Assembly (NCBI GenBank): GCA_036268485.1
Contig: DATAUC010000023.1
Location: 8,678 to 72,677, forward strand
Direction of reading: 5' to 3'
Origin: Bog-473 sp036268485
GTDB lineage: Bacteria > Actinomycetota > Acidimicrobiia > Acidimicrobiales > RAAP-2
DNA length: 64,000 bases
Shown: positions 51,157 through 60,591 of the stretch, one piece after another
Layout: every line of letters begins with the position of its first letter
Position numbering within the stretch: position 1 is the first letter of the stretch
Position numbers and translations under genes: made by a program
The notes under the pieces: model-generated
Told to the model about the DNA's origin: nothing
Database searches by the model: none
What the model saw: the letters and a program-made list of their open reading frames with translations, nothing else

Positions 51157-52769
51157 CCGCTGAACATCAACTTCAATCGGCGTGCGACCGCACCAGCGCC
51201 ACGTTCCGTCAGAACGAGGAGATGCAACTGGCCGCTCGGGCTGATTTGCTCGATCACTTGGACCAAGTCCGATCAGGGCCTTCGGTAGCAGCTCGTCTTC
51301 GCCACACCGACCGGGGCAAGTTACTCCCCCGCTCCCGAGTGGACACCCTGCTGGACCCGGGCAGCCCGTTCCTCGAACTCTCCCCCATGGCCGCGCATGG
51401 CATGTACGAAAACGAAGCCCCCGGTGCGGGCATCATCACCGGAATCGGCCGCGTCTCGGGTCGCGAATGCATGGTGGTAGCCAACGACGCCACCGTTAAG
51501 GGCGGCACCTACTACCCAATGACCGTCAAGAAGCACCTCCGGGCGCAAGAAGTCGCCCTGCAAAACCATTTGCCCTGCCTCTACCTGGTGGACAGCGGAG
51601 GAGCGTTCCTGCCCCGCCAGGACGAAGTGTTCCCCGATCGTGAACACTTTGGGCGGATCTTTTTCAACCAGGCCACCATGAGCGCCCGAGGCATCGCCCA
51701 AATATCTGCCGTCATGGGTTCGTGCACGGCAGGTGGGGCCTACGTACCGGCCATGAGCGATGAAACCATCATTGTGGCGAACCAGGGAACCATCTTCTTG
51801 GGTGGCCCACCGCTGGTGAAGGCGGCTACCGGAGAAGTGGTCTCAGCCGAAGATCTGGGTGGTGGAATGCTGCACGCCCGCACCAGCGGGGTGGTCGATC
51901 ATCTGGCCGATGACGACGCCCATGCCCTGCGCATAGTGCGGCGAATTGTGAGTGAACTGGCGCCCCGTACGCCAGCGCCGTGGGAGGTTCGGCCGACGAT
52001 GGATCCGGCCGCCGACCCTGGCGAACTTTACGGTGTCGTGTCGTCGGATTCCCGGGTTCCCTATGACGTGCGCGAAGTGATTGCTCGCCTGGTGGACGCC
52101 AGTCTGTTCTCCGAGTTCAAGGCCGAATACGGAACCACCTTGGTGACCGGATTCGCTCGGCTACACGGCCACCCGGTGGGCATCATTGCCAACAACGGAG
52201 TGCTGTTCTCGGAGTCGGCGCTCAAGGGGGCACACTTCATCCAACTATGTGATCAGCGTCGCATCCCGTTGGTCTTCCTGCAAAACCTGACCGGGTTCAT
52301 GGTCGGCCGGGACTATGAGGCAGGCGGCATCGCCAAGCACGGAGCGAAAATGGTGACGGCGGTGGCCTGCGCCCGGGTCCCCAAACTCACCGTCGTCATT
52401 GGAGGATCCTTCGGTGCCGGCAACTACTCCATGTGCGGCCGAGCCTTCTCACCGAGGTTTCTCTTCATGTGGCCCAGCGCCCGCATCTCGGTCATGGGCG
52501 GCGAGCAAGCTTCCGCTGTACTGGCCACTGTGCGCCGCGACCAACTCGAGGGACGTGGTGAATCCTGGAGCGCCCAGGATGAAGAGTCCTTCAAGGCCCC
52601 GTTGCGCCAGCAATATGAAATGCAGGGCCATCCCTTTTACTCCACGGCCCGCTTGTGGGACGACGGCATCATCGATCCCCTGCAGACCCGTGATGTCTTA
52701 GGCCTGGCCCTGTCAGTCTGTGCCAATGCGCCGTTGGAGCCCATCTCCAACGGCGTCTTTCGGATGTAG
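51153..52769 (+). CDS. Acyl-CoA carboxylase beta subunit (methylcrotonyl-CoA carboxylase type)
   Basis: The 538-residue carboxyltransferase has GIGRVSGRECMVVANDATVKGG in the N-half and GFMVGRDYEAGGIAKHGAKMV, then VIGGSFGAGNYSMCGRAFSPRFLFMWP in the C-half. These are the landmark stretches of methylcrotonyl- and geranyl-CoA carboxylase beta subunits, distinct from propionyl-CoA carboxylase. It carboxylates the methyl branch of a 3-methyl-enoyl-CoA. The biotin-carboxylase gene follows three bases later. Length is that of MccB. Confidence 0.92.
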   Translation: MTAEHQLQSACDRTSATFRQNEEMQLAARADLLDHLDQVRSGPSVAARLRHTDRGKLLPRSRVDTLLDPGSPFLELSPMAAHGMYENEAPGAGIITGIGRVSGRECMVVANDATVKGGTYYPMTVKKHLRAQEVALQNHLPCLYLVDSGGAFLPRQDEVFPDREHFGRIFFNQATMSARGIAQISAVMGSCTAGGAYVPAMSDETIIVANQGTIFLGGPPLVKAATGEVVSAEDLGGGMLHARTSGVVDHLADDDAHALRIVRRIVSELAPRTPAPWEVRPTMDPAADPGELYGVVSSDSRVPYDVREVIARLVDASLFSEFKAEYGTTLVTGFARLHGHPVGIIANNGVLFSESALKGAHFIQLCDQRRIPLVFLQNLTGFMVGRDYEAGGIAKHGAKMVTAVACARVPKLTVVIGGSFGAGNYSMCGRAFSPRFLFMWPSARISVMGGEQASAVLATVRRDQLEGRGESWSAQDEESFKAPLRQQYEMQGHPFYSTARLWDDGIIDPLQTRDVLGLALSVCANAPLEPISNGVFRM

Positions 52770-52772
52770 GAG

Positions 52773-54803
52773 ATGTTCGACACTGTCTTGGTCGCCAATC
52801 GAGGCGAGATTGCAGTTCGGATCATGGCCACCCTGCGTCGCCTGGGTATCCGATCCATCGGCGTCTACAGCGACGACGATCACTCGGCTCGTCATGTGCG
52901 CGACGCTGACCAGGCCCTACGCCTCGGGCCGGCCTCGGCCGCCGAGAGTTATTTGTCCATCGATCGTCTCCTGGCGGCCGCCCACGAGACCGGCGCCCAA
53001 GCCGTCCATCCCGGATACGGATTCTTGGCCGAGAACGCCGACTTCGCCACGGCCTGCCGACAAGCCGGGATCACGTTCATTGGGCCTCCCACCGGCGCCA
53101 TCACGATCATGGGCGACAAAATCCGGGCCAAGCGAGCCGTCAGCGCGGCGGGGGTGCCGGTGGTGCCCGGGCGCACGGATACCGACATGTCTGATGACGA
53201 CTTGGTGCAAGCAGCGGACGAGGTCGGCTACCCGGTCCTGGTCAAGCCCTCGGCCGGCGGCGGCGGCAAGGGGATGCGCCTCGTGCATGATCCGGCCCGG
53301 CTCCGCGATGAGTTGGCCAGCGCTCGCCGCGAGGCGAGGGCATCATTTGGCGACGACACGCTGTTCTTGGAGCGGTTCGTCCTCTCCCCTCGCCACATTG
53401 AGGTTCAGGTCTTGGCCGATGCCTTCGGGACCGTTGTCCACTTGGGTGAGCGGGAATGCAGCTTGCAGCGCCGCCACCAAAAGATCATTGAGGAAACCCC
53501 CTCCGTCCTCCTTGACCATATGCAGCGTGCGGCCATGGGAGCAGCCGCCGTCGACATCGCCCGAGCCGTGAACTATGAGGGTGCGGGCACCGTCGAGTTC
53601 ATTGTTTCGGCTGATGCCCCAGACGAGTTCTTCTTTATGGAGATGAACACTCGGCTCCAAGTTGAGCACCCGGTAACCGAAATGGTGACCGGAATCGACT
53701 TGGTGGAGCAGCAGCTTCGGGTGGCCGCCGGTGAGTCACTGTCCTTTAGCCAAGCTGATATCACCTTCAATGGTCACGCCGTCGAGGCTCGCATTTACGC
53801 GGAAAATCCATCCCGTGGCTTCGTGCCGAGCGGAGGTGATCTCCTTCACTTGCACGAGCCGGTGGCAGAAGGAGTCCGGGTGGACAGCTCCCTGCTGGGG
53901 GGCGGCGTGGTCGGGACGACCTACGACCCAATGCTGAGCAAGGTGGTGGCCTGGGGCGCCGATCGGGCGGTGGCCTTGGCCCGGCTCGACCAAGCACTGG
54001 CGCACAGCGTCGTCCTCGGCTTCCCCACCAATATCAACTTCCTTCGGTCACTGCTCCGTCATCCGGCCGTCCAGTCAGGCCAGCTGGACACCGAGCTGGT
54101 CGAGCGTGAACTCACTGGCTTGATTGCTTCGGCCACGCCGCCCGAGGCCTATGTGGTGTTTGCTCTGGACCGCTTGCTGCGGGCCCAACCCCTCGGTCGG
54201 GTGGTCAACCGTTGGGATGTTGCCGACGGGTGGCGCCTCGGGGGTCCCGATGCCCCGACCGAGTGGCAACTGGCCGGACCCGACGGGACCCCCGTCGCCG
54301 TTCAGGTCACCGGTCGGCCCGACGAGGCCAAAGTGGCGATCGATGGAAATACTCCGGTGTTGGCTCGAGTCGAAGCCCTGTCCGATGGGTTGTTGGTCAC
54401 CATTGACGGGCACCGTCAGCGCGCCATAGTGGCTGCTACTGGGGCCACCACGTGGGTCTGGCTCGACGGCGAGACGTTCGCCTTCAGCGAACTGGCGCCG
54501 CAACGGCGAGGGAGCGGTGCCGGGGCCATCGAGAACGAGGTACGCAGCCCGATGCCCGGTACGGTGATCACCGTCAACGTGCAGGTTGGTGACGAAGTCG
54601 AACAGGGGGACGCATTGCTCATCGTGGAGGCCATGAAGATGGAATACACGCTCGTCGCTCCTCGAGCCGGCCGGATAGTCCAGGTCAAGGCCGGTGTTGG
54701 GGATCGAGTGCTGGTCGATGCACCGCTGGTCCATCTCGAAGCGGTGTCAGAGACGATGTCGATGGCGATGTCGACAGCGATGTCGAAAGCGGTGACGCCA
54801 TGA
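52773..54803 (+). CDS. Acyl-CoA carboxylase alpha subunit (biotin carboxylase with biotinyl domain)
   Basis: The 676-residue protein has the biotin-carboxylase start (TVLVANRGEIAVRIMATLRRLG), ATP-grasp loop LVKPSAGGGGKGMR, RHQKIIEETPS, FMEMNTRLQVEHPVTEM, and a C-terminal biotinyl domain with EAMKMEY at about residue 617. It is of the fused alpha type found in methylcrotonyl-CoA carboxylase. The last 25 residues are a Met/Ser/Ala repeat that begins after the biotinyl fold. The gene ends in an ATGA overlap with the HMG-CoA lyase gene. Confidence 0.93.
   Translation: MFDTVLVANRGEIAVRIMATLRRLGIRSIGVYSDDDHSARHVRDADQALRLGPASAAESYLSIDRLLAAAHETGAQAVHPGYGFLAENADFATACRQAGITFIGPPTGAITIMGDKIRAKRAVSAAGVPVVPGRTDTDMSDDDLVQAADEVGYPVLVKPSAGGGGKGMRLVHDPARLRDELASARREARASFGDDTLFLERFVLSPRHIEVQVLADAFGTVVHLGERECSLQRRHQKIIEETPSVLLDHMQRAAMGAAAVDIARAVNYEGAGTVEFIVSADAPDEFFFMEMNTRLQVEHPVTEMVTGIDLVEQQLRVAAGESLSFSQADITFNGHAVEARIYAENPSRGFVPSGGDLLHLHEPVAEGVRVDSSLLGGGVVGTTYDPMLSKVVAWGADRAVALARLDQALAHSVVLGFPTNINFLRSLLRHPAVQSGQLDTELVERELTGLIASATPPEAYVVFALDRLLRAQPLGRVVNRWDVADGWRLGGPDAPTEWQLAGPDGTPVAVQVTGRPDEAKVAIDGNTPVLARVEALSDGLLVTIDGHRQRAIVAATGATTWVWLDGETFAFSELAPQRRGSGAGAIENEVRSPMPGTVITVNVQVGDEVEQGDALLIVEAMKMEYTLVAPRAGRIVQVKAGVGDRVLVDAPLVHLEAVSETMSMAMSTAMSKAVTP
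54756..54791 (+). repeat. Three tandem 12-bp repeats at carboxylase C-terminus
   Basis: The unit ATGTCGANNGCG occurs three times without interruption (54756, 54768, 54780) and encodes M-S-x-A three times at the carboxylase C-terminus. It looks like slippage-made low complexity outside the folded biotinyl domain. Confidence 0.85.
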
Positions 54804-55744
54804 TCACCCAGGCAGCCACTGCACTCTCGGGTCTTCCCGAGCGAGTCCAGATTTACGAGGTCGGCCCCCGCGACGGTCTACAAAACGAGGACGTCGTGAT
54901 TCCGGTTGCGACCAAGGCCGAGTTCATCCGACGACTCATAGCGGCCGGTTTGGAAGCGGTCGAACTGACCAGCTTCGTCCCGTCTTCGTGGATCCCCCAG
55001 TTGGGCGATGCCGAAGAACTGCTTGGGTTGCTGGGCGATCTGCCTGGCCGCCATCCCGTGCTTACTCCCAACGAGCGTGGCCTGGAGCGGGCACTTGCTT
55101 GTGGCGTCTCTGAAATCGCCGTCTTCGGCAGTGCGACCGAGAGCTTCGCGCAGCGCAACCTCAACCGATCGGTGGCCGACTCAATTGAAATGTTCGCACC
55201 TGTGGTCAAGCGCGCCCGAGGTGAAGGGTTGAACGTTCGGGGCTACGTCTCTATGTGCTTCGGGGATCCCTGGGAAGGAGCAGTGTCCCCGGCCCAGGCG
55301 GCCGACGTCGTCCTCGCCTTGGCCGAACTTGGCTGCACCGAGGTCTCGCTGGGCGACACCATTGGGGTGGCGACTCCGGGCCAGGTGGCTGCGCTCTTGG
55401 ACGAACTTCTCGGCCGAGGCCTGCCGATGGCTCAGATCGCTGTGCATTTCCACGACACTTACGGCCAAGCGCTGGCCAACACACTCGGTGCCCTCCAGCA
55501 CGGGGTCACCACGGTCGACACATCGGCTGGCGGCCTTGGTGGTTGCCCCTATGCCGGCAGTGCCACCGGGAACTTGGCCACCGAGGACCTGGTCTGGCAA
55601 CTGCACGGACTGGGTATTGCGACCGGAGTCGATCTGGCCGCGCTCTGCGAGACCAGTCTTTGGATGGCCAAGCTGCTCGGACGACCCAGCCCTTCGCGAG
55701 TCCTGGCGGCGCTCGCCCCCACCTTCAGCCAGGAGGGCAACTGA
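54800..55744 (+). CDS. mvaB: HMG-CoA lyase
   Basis: The 314-residue (beta/alpha)8 protein has VGPRDGLQNE at residue 22, KAEFIRRLIAAGLEAVELTSFV, the metal-site HFHDTYGQALANTL and GGCPYAGSATGNLATEDLVW with the catalytic cysteine. It splits 3-hydroxy-3-methylglutaryl-CoA into acetyl-CoA and acetoacetate. It overlaps the carboxylase by four bases and the next acyl-CoA dehydrogenase by one. Together with the carboxylase it forms the leucine/isopentenoid degradation core; no separate methylglutaconyl-CoA hydratase is obvious, unless one of the crotonases serves. Confidence 0.93.
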   Translation: MITQAATALSGLPERVQIYEVGPRDGLQNEDVVIPVATKAEFIRRLIAAGLEAVELTSFVPSSWIPQLGDAEELLGLLGDLPGRHPVLTPNERGLERALACGVSEIAVFGSATESFAQRNLNRSVADSIEMFAPVVKRARGEGLNVRGYVSMCFGDPWEGAVSPAQAADVVLALAELGCTEVSLGDTIGVATPGQVAALLDELLGRGLPMAQIAVHFHDTYGQALANTLGALQHGVTTVDTSAGGLGGCPYAGSATGNLATEDLVWQLHGLGIATGVDLAALCETSLWMAKLLGRPSPSRVLAALAPTFSQEGN

Positions 55745-56895
55745 TGACCCCCCATGGCCTGACCGAAGAACAGGAACATCTCCGAAAGACGGTAGAGACG
55801 TTCGCCCGTGAAGTAGTGGCCCCCGTCTCGGCCCACCACGACGCCACCAAGACCTTCCCCTACGACATCGTGCGGCAGATGGGCGAGATCGGATTGTTCG
55901 GGCTGCCGTTCCCAGAGGAGTACGGCGGCATGGGGGGCGACCTCTTCATTCTGTGCTTGGCCCTCGAAGAGCTGGGCCGAGTCGACCAGTCCGTGGCCAT
56001 CACGCTCGAAGCTGGGGTCTCTCTCGGCGCCATGCCGATCTTCCGGTTCGGCCATGAGCAGCAGAAACAAGAATGGCTGCCTCGACTGTGCGCCGGTGAG
56101 ATTCTGGGCGCCTTCGGCCTCACCGAACCCGGAGCGGGCAGCGACGCTGGCGGCACCCGGACCACCGCTCGATTGGACGACGGCGCTTGGGTCATAGACG
56201 GGGCCAAGGAGTTCATCACCAACTCGGGCACCGACATCACGGCACTGGTCACCGTGACCGCCGTGACAGCACAAGGATCCAATGCCAAACGGGAGATCAG
56301 CTCCATCTTGGTGCCGGTGCCAACTTCGGGCTTTGTTGCTGGACCGCCGTATAACAAGGTTGGCTGGAATGCCTCGGATACCCACCCACTTTCGTTCAGC
56401 GGGGTGCGCGTGCCCGAGGAGAACCTGCTCGGAGAACGTGGTCGGGGCTATGCCAACTTCTTGAGCATCCTTGACGAAGGTCGTATCGCCATTGCCGCAC
56501 TAGCCACTGGGGCGGCCCAAGGGTGCGTGGACGAGAGCGTGGAGTACGCCAAGGAACGACATGCCTTCGGCCAGCCCATCAGCAAGCACCAAGCCGTGGC
56601 CTTCAAGATCGCCGAAATGGAAGCCAGAGCCCATGTGGCCCGTTGCGCGTACTACGACGCGGCGGCTCGCTGTCTGGCCGGCCAACCCTTCAAGAAGGAG
56701 GCCGCCATTGCCAAGCTGGTCTCGTCCAACGCCGCCATGGACAACGCCCGCGACGCCACTCAGGTGCACGGCGGGTATGGGTTCATGAACGACAGTCCCG
56801 TCGCTCGCCACTACCGCGACTCGAAGATCCTCGAAATCGGTGAGGGAACCAGCGAGGTGCAAAAGATGCTCATCGCCCGAGAGTTGGGACTCTGA
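55744..56895 (+). CDS. Acyl-CoA dehydrogenase (short/branched chain)
   Basis: The 383-residue protein has TEEQEHLRKTVETFAREVVAP, FGLTEPGAGSDAGGTRTTA, and a C-terminal catalytic glutamate in EIGEGTSEVQKMLIAREL. Isovaleryl-CoA dehydrogenases usually have GAGTSEVRR at this place, so this is more like short/branched-chain acyl-CoA dehydrogenase, though its operon position is where isovaleryl-CoA dehydrogenase is expected. The ATG shares one base with the HMG-CoA lyase stop. Confidence 0.9.
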   Translation: MTPHGLTEEQEHLRKTVETFAREVVAPVSAHHDATKTFPYDIVRQMGEIGLFGLPFPEEYGGMGGDLFILCLALEELGRVDQSVAITLEAGVSLGAMPIFRFGHEQQKQEWLPRLCAGEILGAFGLTEPGAGSDAGGTRTTARLDDGAWVIDGAKEFITNSGTDITALVTVTAVTAQGSNAKREISSILVPVPTSGFVAGPPYNKVGWNASDTHPLSFSGVRVPEENLLGERGRGYANFLSILDEGRIAIAALATGAAQGCVDESVEYAKERHAFGQPISKHQAVAFKIAEMEARAHVARCAYYDAAARCLAGQPFKKEAAIAKLVSSNAAMDNARDATQVHGGYGFMNDSPVARHYRDSKILEIGEGTSEVQKMLIARELGL

Positions 56896-57674
56896 TGGAC
56901 AAGATCGTCGACAGCGCAACGCAAGCCGTCGCAGATGTGGTGAGCGGGTCCTCGCTGGCCGTTGGTGGGTTCGGCTTGTGCGGGATCCCCGGTGTGCTCA
57001 TCAACGCCATTTTGGAGTCCGGCGCCACTGATCTGCAAACCGTCAGCAACAACTGCGGAGTTGACGGTTGGGGGCTGGGCGCGCTCCTCTCGGCCCACCG
57101 GATCCGGCGCACCATTTCTTCCTACGTCGGGGAGAACAAGGAATTCGAACGGCAGTTCCTGAGCGGAGAGCTAGAAGTGGAGCTCGTCCCTCAAGGGACG
57201 CTGGCCGAACGCCTACGGTCCGGTGGGGCCGGCATTCCCGCCTTCTTCACGCCAGCCGGGGTCGGCACTCAGGTAGCCGAGGGTGGGTTGCCCTGGCGCT
57301 TCGATGGCGCCGGAGGCGTCGCTCTGTCGTCGCCCCCCAAAGAAGTGCGGGAGTTCGATGGCACTCCCTACGTCATGGAGCGAGCCATTCATACCGATTT
57401 CGCCTTGGTCCATGCCCGATACGGGGACCGCCATGGCAATCTCATTTATGAAGAGAGCGCTCAGAACTTCAACCCGCTTTGCGCGGCGGCCGGAGCGATC
57501 ACCATCGCTCAGGTCGAGGTACTGGTCGAACCAGGCGAACTCAATCCCATGCACGTGCACACGCCCGGAATCTTCGTCCAGCGCGTGGTTCATGTCCCGG
57601 GCGTGGAGAAGCGAATAGAGCGCCGGACGGTCCAGGCCAGCTCAGCATCATCTGACGACAAGGCGGCGAACTGA
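56895..57674 (+). CDS. scoA: 3-oxoacid CoA-transferase subunit A
   Basis: The 259-residue protein has the family I CoA-transferase A pattern: VGGFGLCGIPGVLINAI near residue 24, TVSNNCGVDGWGLG, the ISSYVGENKEFERQFLSGELEVELVPQGTLAERL core, and FFTPAGVGTQVAEGG. It moves CoA from succinyl-CoA to acetoacetate with subunit B. The tail after RIERR is short, disordered and rich in Ser/Ala. It overlaps its neighbours by one base on both sides. Confidence 0.93.
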   Translation: MDKIVDSATQAVADVVSGSSLAVGGFGLCGIPGVLINAILESGATDLQTVSNNCGVDGWGLGALLSAHRIRRTISSYVGENKEFERQFLSGELEVELVPQGTLAERLRSGGAGIPAFFTPAGVGTQVAEGGLPWRFDGAGGVALSSPPKEVREFDGTPYVMERAIHTDFALVHARYGDRHGNLIYEESAQNFNPLCAAAGAITIAQVEVLVEPGELNPMHVHTPGIFVQRVVHVPGVEKRIERRTVQASSASSDDKAAN

Positions 57675-58306
57675 TGGCGCTCACTCGCGAGGAACTGGCA
57701 GCTCGGGTCGCCCAGGAGCTCTCTGATGGTCAGTACGTCAACCTCGGCATTGGATTGCCAACCCTGGTCCCCAACTTTGTACCGCCGGGCATTCAGGTCG
57801 TCTTGCAGTCAGAGAATGGTGTTCTTGGCGTTGGCCCCTACCCGAGCGAAGACGCCGTTGATCCCGACCTCATCAACGCCGGAAAAGAGACGGTGACGGT
57901 GCTGCCCGGAGCCTCCTACTTCGATTCGGCCACGTCATTCTCGATGATCCGAGGTGGCCATGTGGACGTGGCCATCCTGGGAGCCATGGAAGTCTCGGCC
58001 ACCGGTGATCTGGCCAACTGGATGATCCCAGGGAAGATGGTCAAAGGGATGGGAGGTGCCATGGACCTGGTCCACGGTGCCAAGCGAGTCATCGTCATGA
58101 TGGAGCACACATCCAAAGACGGTGCACCAAAAATCGTCAATGAATGCTCTCTGCCGCTGACCGGGCGGCACTGCATTCAGCGCATCATCACGGACCTCGC
58201 AGTGATTAACGTCACGCCCCAGGGACTTGTCCTGCTGGAGACTGCCCCCGGTGTCACGACTGAGGAAGTCATATCAGCGACCGAGCCCTCGCTGATCGTC
58301 CGCTGA
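57674..58306 (+). CDS. scoB: 3-oxoacid CoA-transferase subunit B
   Basis: The 210-residue protein matches CoA-transferase B: YVNLGIGLPTLVPNFV, the catalytic glutamate in LQSENGVLGVGP near residue 47, IRGGHVDVAILGAMEVS and MGGAMDLVHGAKRVIVMMEH. With subunit A it activates acetoacetate made by HMG-CoA lyase to acetoacetyl-CoA. It ends the plus-strand operon; the 31 bp to the next, convergent gene hold no clear terminator. Confidence 0.94.
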   Translation: MALTREELAARVAQELSDGQYVNLGIGLPTLVPNFVPPGIQVVLQSENGVLGVGPYPSEDAVDPDLINAGKETVTVLPGASYFDSATSFSMIRGGHVDVAILGAMEVSATGDLANWMIPGKMVKGMGGAMDLVHGAKRVIVMMEHTSKDGAPKIVNECSLPLTGRHCIQRIITDLAVINVTPQGLVLLETAPGVTTEEVISATEPSLIVR

Positions 58307-58337
58307 TCTTGCAGCGAATTCCTCCAGATACCGACGA

Positions 58338-59120
58338 CTAGACAGACACTGACGGCAGCGGACCTGCCCGTTGCACCTCTTGACGGAGCTGGGCCACTTC
58401 AGCACTCAGACGCTCTAGCTCTGATAGGTCCGTCGGCTCGTCTTCTTGACGATTAGTAGCGCGAATCATGACCACTGACATAGCGATCACCCAGCCGCCA
58501 AATGCCACCGCCGCCACCCAGAAGCCGGCTAGACCATTCCAAGCGAAAGGCCCTTTCCTGGTTGTCACAATGAAGATGTCGGGAGCCGACATGGCGGCAA
58601 TCAGGATATTGAAATACGCCACCCACCGAGGGAAGACCGGGTGTTCTCGTTTGTCCCGGAAGATGATCGCCGCGCTGACAAATAGCTCGATGAGGTAGTC
58701 GTACACGATGCCGAGCAGCAGGATCCAGCACACGTCGCTGAGCGCCAGCGTGACCGCCTGCGGCCGGTCCGGACGAAACACGGCAACTTCAAGCATCATG
58801 AAAGGAAGAATCACGCTGATGATCAGCAACGCCCCCATGGCCATCTGGCAGTAAGCGGCCGGCGATGACGGTCCCTCAATACGGCTGAACAACTTCGACA
58901 GCACGGCCATCCATGGCGCCAGCAGAGTGATGCCGAACATTGCCACGATCGAACCCCAACGAATGCCCCCGGTGTGGTTGTGCAGGAAGGAGTGGATCTG
59001 ACCTCCTCCTTCGCTCGGTGAAGGAGGAGGGATCACGCCAGCGATTAAGAGCCCGATGAAGAAGATGACGACGCCGGCCAAACCCAAATAGATGTACAGC
59101 TTGTCCGTTGTGCGGATCAT
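58338..59120 (-). CDS. Six-helix membrane protein with coiled-coil tail
   Basis: The 260-residue protein has about six hydrophobic helices (near residues 8-30, 52-75, 92-115, 125-150, 168-188, 196-220) and a charged C-terminal coiled coil (DLSELERLSAEVAQLRQEVQ). I know no function; similar unnamed membrane proteins occur in actinobacterial catabolic loci. It starts 6 bp after the FAD oxidoreductase stop, so the two are one transcript. It could hold the oxidoreductase or its lipid substrate at the membrane. Confidence 0.7.
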   Translation of the reverse strand: MIRTTDKLYIYLGLAGVVIFFIGLLIAGVIPPPSPSEGGGQIHSFLHNHTGGIRWGSIVAMFGITLLAPWMAVLSKLFSRIEGPSSPAAYCQMAMGALLIISVILPFMMLEVAVFRPDRPQAVTLALSDVCWILLLGIVYDYLIELFVSAAIIFRDKREHPVFPRWVAYFNILIAAMSAPDIFIVTTRKGPFAWNGLAGFWVAAVAFGGWVIAMSVVMIRATNRQEDEPTDLSELERLSAEVAQLRQEVQRAGPLPSVSV

Positions 59121-59126
59121 CGAATT

Positions 59127-60497
59127 TCAGCTTCCGCGCTTCGTCGTGCGGGCGGCCAGGAGCTTGCGGGTGGCTCGCTCACCTGAGGCGGAGGCAACGT
59201 TGAGGCTTGTCGTGCAGAAGTAGTCGCCAGCGAGCTGGACCAGCCGATCCTTCCCCTCCCCAATTCGATTGAACTCAGCCATGCCTTTCCAGTACCCCGG
59301 GTAGCTGGAGCACCATGAATAAGGCCAGCGGGTCAGATGGGTAAAGAGGATCCCGTCGCTGATGCCCGGAACCATGGGTTCGGCTCCGACAATGAGTTCT
59401 TTGAGCAAGAGATCATCATCAGGATCATTGATGACCTCCTTGCTCCAGTCCGACGAGCCGAAGATGGTGATGACACCCTTGCCGGCTGGAGTTCGACCCT
59501 CAGCCTTGTTGTGCTCCAGGTTGACCGCCAAGACCTTGGTGTGTTTTGACTGCTCGGTGGAATAGATCATCGATGCCTTCGATGCGGGCGGCGTCGCAAG
59601 GGCAACGTGCGCCTCCACAACAGTGGCGTTGCCAACCTTGGTGGCCAAGAAGTCCCGTCGCCAGGGGTCGAGCCCATTGTGAATTTTGGCTGCTCCCTTC
59701 GGCAGAGTGGCAATCACTACTCCGGCAAAGGTCTCGGTGTGGTCCTTTCCCTCGACATCTCGCCAGGTCACATCCACTTCGTCGGCTCGCTCATCAACAG
59801 CCAAAACATCAGCATTGGTCTGCTGATCAAAGAAAGCACCAAGGTGTTCGGCGTACGACTGCATGCCATCACGGATGGCGAAGAACTTCTGGCGGTTCAT
59901 GAAGGCACGAAAGACGTAGAGCATGTCGCAGGCCGACACGTTTGCTGGTGAAGTACCGACGAATCCACGGACCACTGGGTCGACGAAGTTGTCGTAGACC
60001 CCAGCGCCGAAACGCTCCCGTCCGTATTGCTCAGCCGAAAGATGGTCAATCTCGGACATCTTCGAAAGGTCCTCGACATCCAGCTTCTTGCGATACTTGA
60101 AAACGTCACGGACAATTTTGGTGAGATCCAATTTGTCTCGAAACCCGATGATGTCGGTCTTCAAAGTGTCGATATGGATCTTCTCCACCCTGAAATCGTG
60201 TGTTTTGCCTTGAGCGTCGAGCATGGCCAAGGTCGACGACGCTGGAATCAGTTGGTCGCCAAAGCCCGACTCAGTCATGATGTCGATGAATCGGGTGTAG
60301 CTCCCGGCGATCTGGCTCGGCCCATCCTCGAATTGGAAACCATCCCGTTTGATGGTGCGCATGCGACCTCCAAGTTGGCCATTGCGCTCAAACAACTTGA
60401 CCCGATGGCCCGCCTGGTGAAGCCGCCAAGCGGCGGCGAGTCCGGCCGGTCCGGTTCCGATTACCGCCATGGTCGGCGAAGCACCTGTTTGCATCAT
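59127..60497 (-). CDS. FAD-dependent amine-oxidase/phytoene-desaturase-like oxidoreductase
   Basis: The protein, about 456 residues, has the N-terminal dinucleotide site VIGTGPAGLAAAWRLHQAGHRVKLFERN and GGRMRTIKRDGFQFEDGP, typical of the protoporphyrinogen oxidase/phytoene desaturase/monoamine oxidase superfamily. The C-terminal FAD region ends QLAGDYFCTTSLNVASASGERA. The ATG at 60497 lies just after GGGGAGG (60494 is an in-frame alternative with better spacing). Upstream are a promoter and two matching operators. Candidate substrates are isoprenoids or amines; substrate not inferable. Confidence 0.83.
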   Translation of the reverse strand: MMQTGASPTMAVIGTGPAGLAAAWRLHQAGHRVKLFERNGQLGGRMRTIKRDGFQFEDGPSQIAGSYTRFIDIMTESGFGDQLIPASSTLAMLDAQGKTHDFRVEKIHIDTLKTDIIGFRDKLDLTKIVRDVFKYRKKLDVEDLSKMSEIDHLSAEQYGRERFGAGVYDNFVDPVVRGFVGTSPANVSACDMLYVFRAFMNRQKFFAIRDGMQSYAEHLGAFFDQQTNADVLAVDERADEVDVTWRDVEGKDHTETFAGVVIATLPKGAAKIHNGLDPWRRDFLATKVGNATVVEAHVALATPPASKASMIYSTEQSKHTKVLAVNLEHNKAEGRTPAGKGVITIFGSSDWSKEVINDPDDDLLLKELIVGAEPMVPGISDGILFTHLTRWPYSWCSSYPGYWKGMAEFNRIGEGKDRLVQLAGDYFCTTSLNVASASGERATRKLLAARTTKRGS

Positions 60498-60560
60498 GAC
60501 CTCCCCATATGACACCCGGGTCTCCCCAAGGCGAGGAGCCCTCGAATCGATATCCTGCCC

Positions 60561-60581
60561 TAAGGGAAAGCCTTTCCCTTA
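60561..60581. promoter_or_regulatory. TetR-type operator 1 upstream of FAD oxidoreductase
   Basis: A perfect inverted repeat with arms TAAGGGAAAG and CTTTCCCTTA around a single C. It lies just downstream of the predicted transcription start. A second, imperfect copy is at 60594-60615, 33 bp away. Confidence 0.65.
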
Positions 60582-60591
60582 ACCACTGGCC

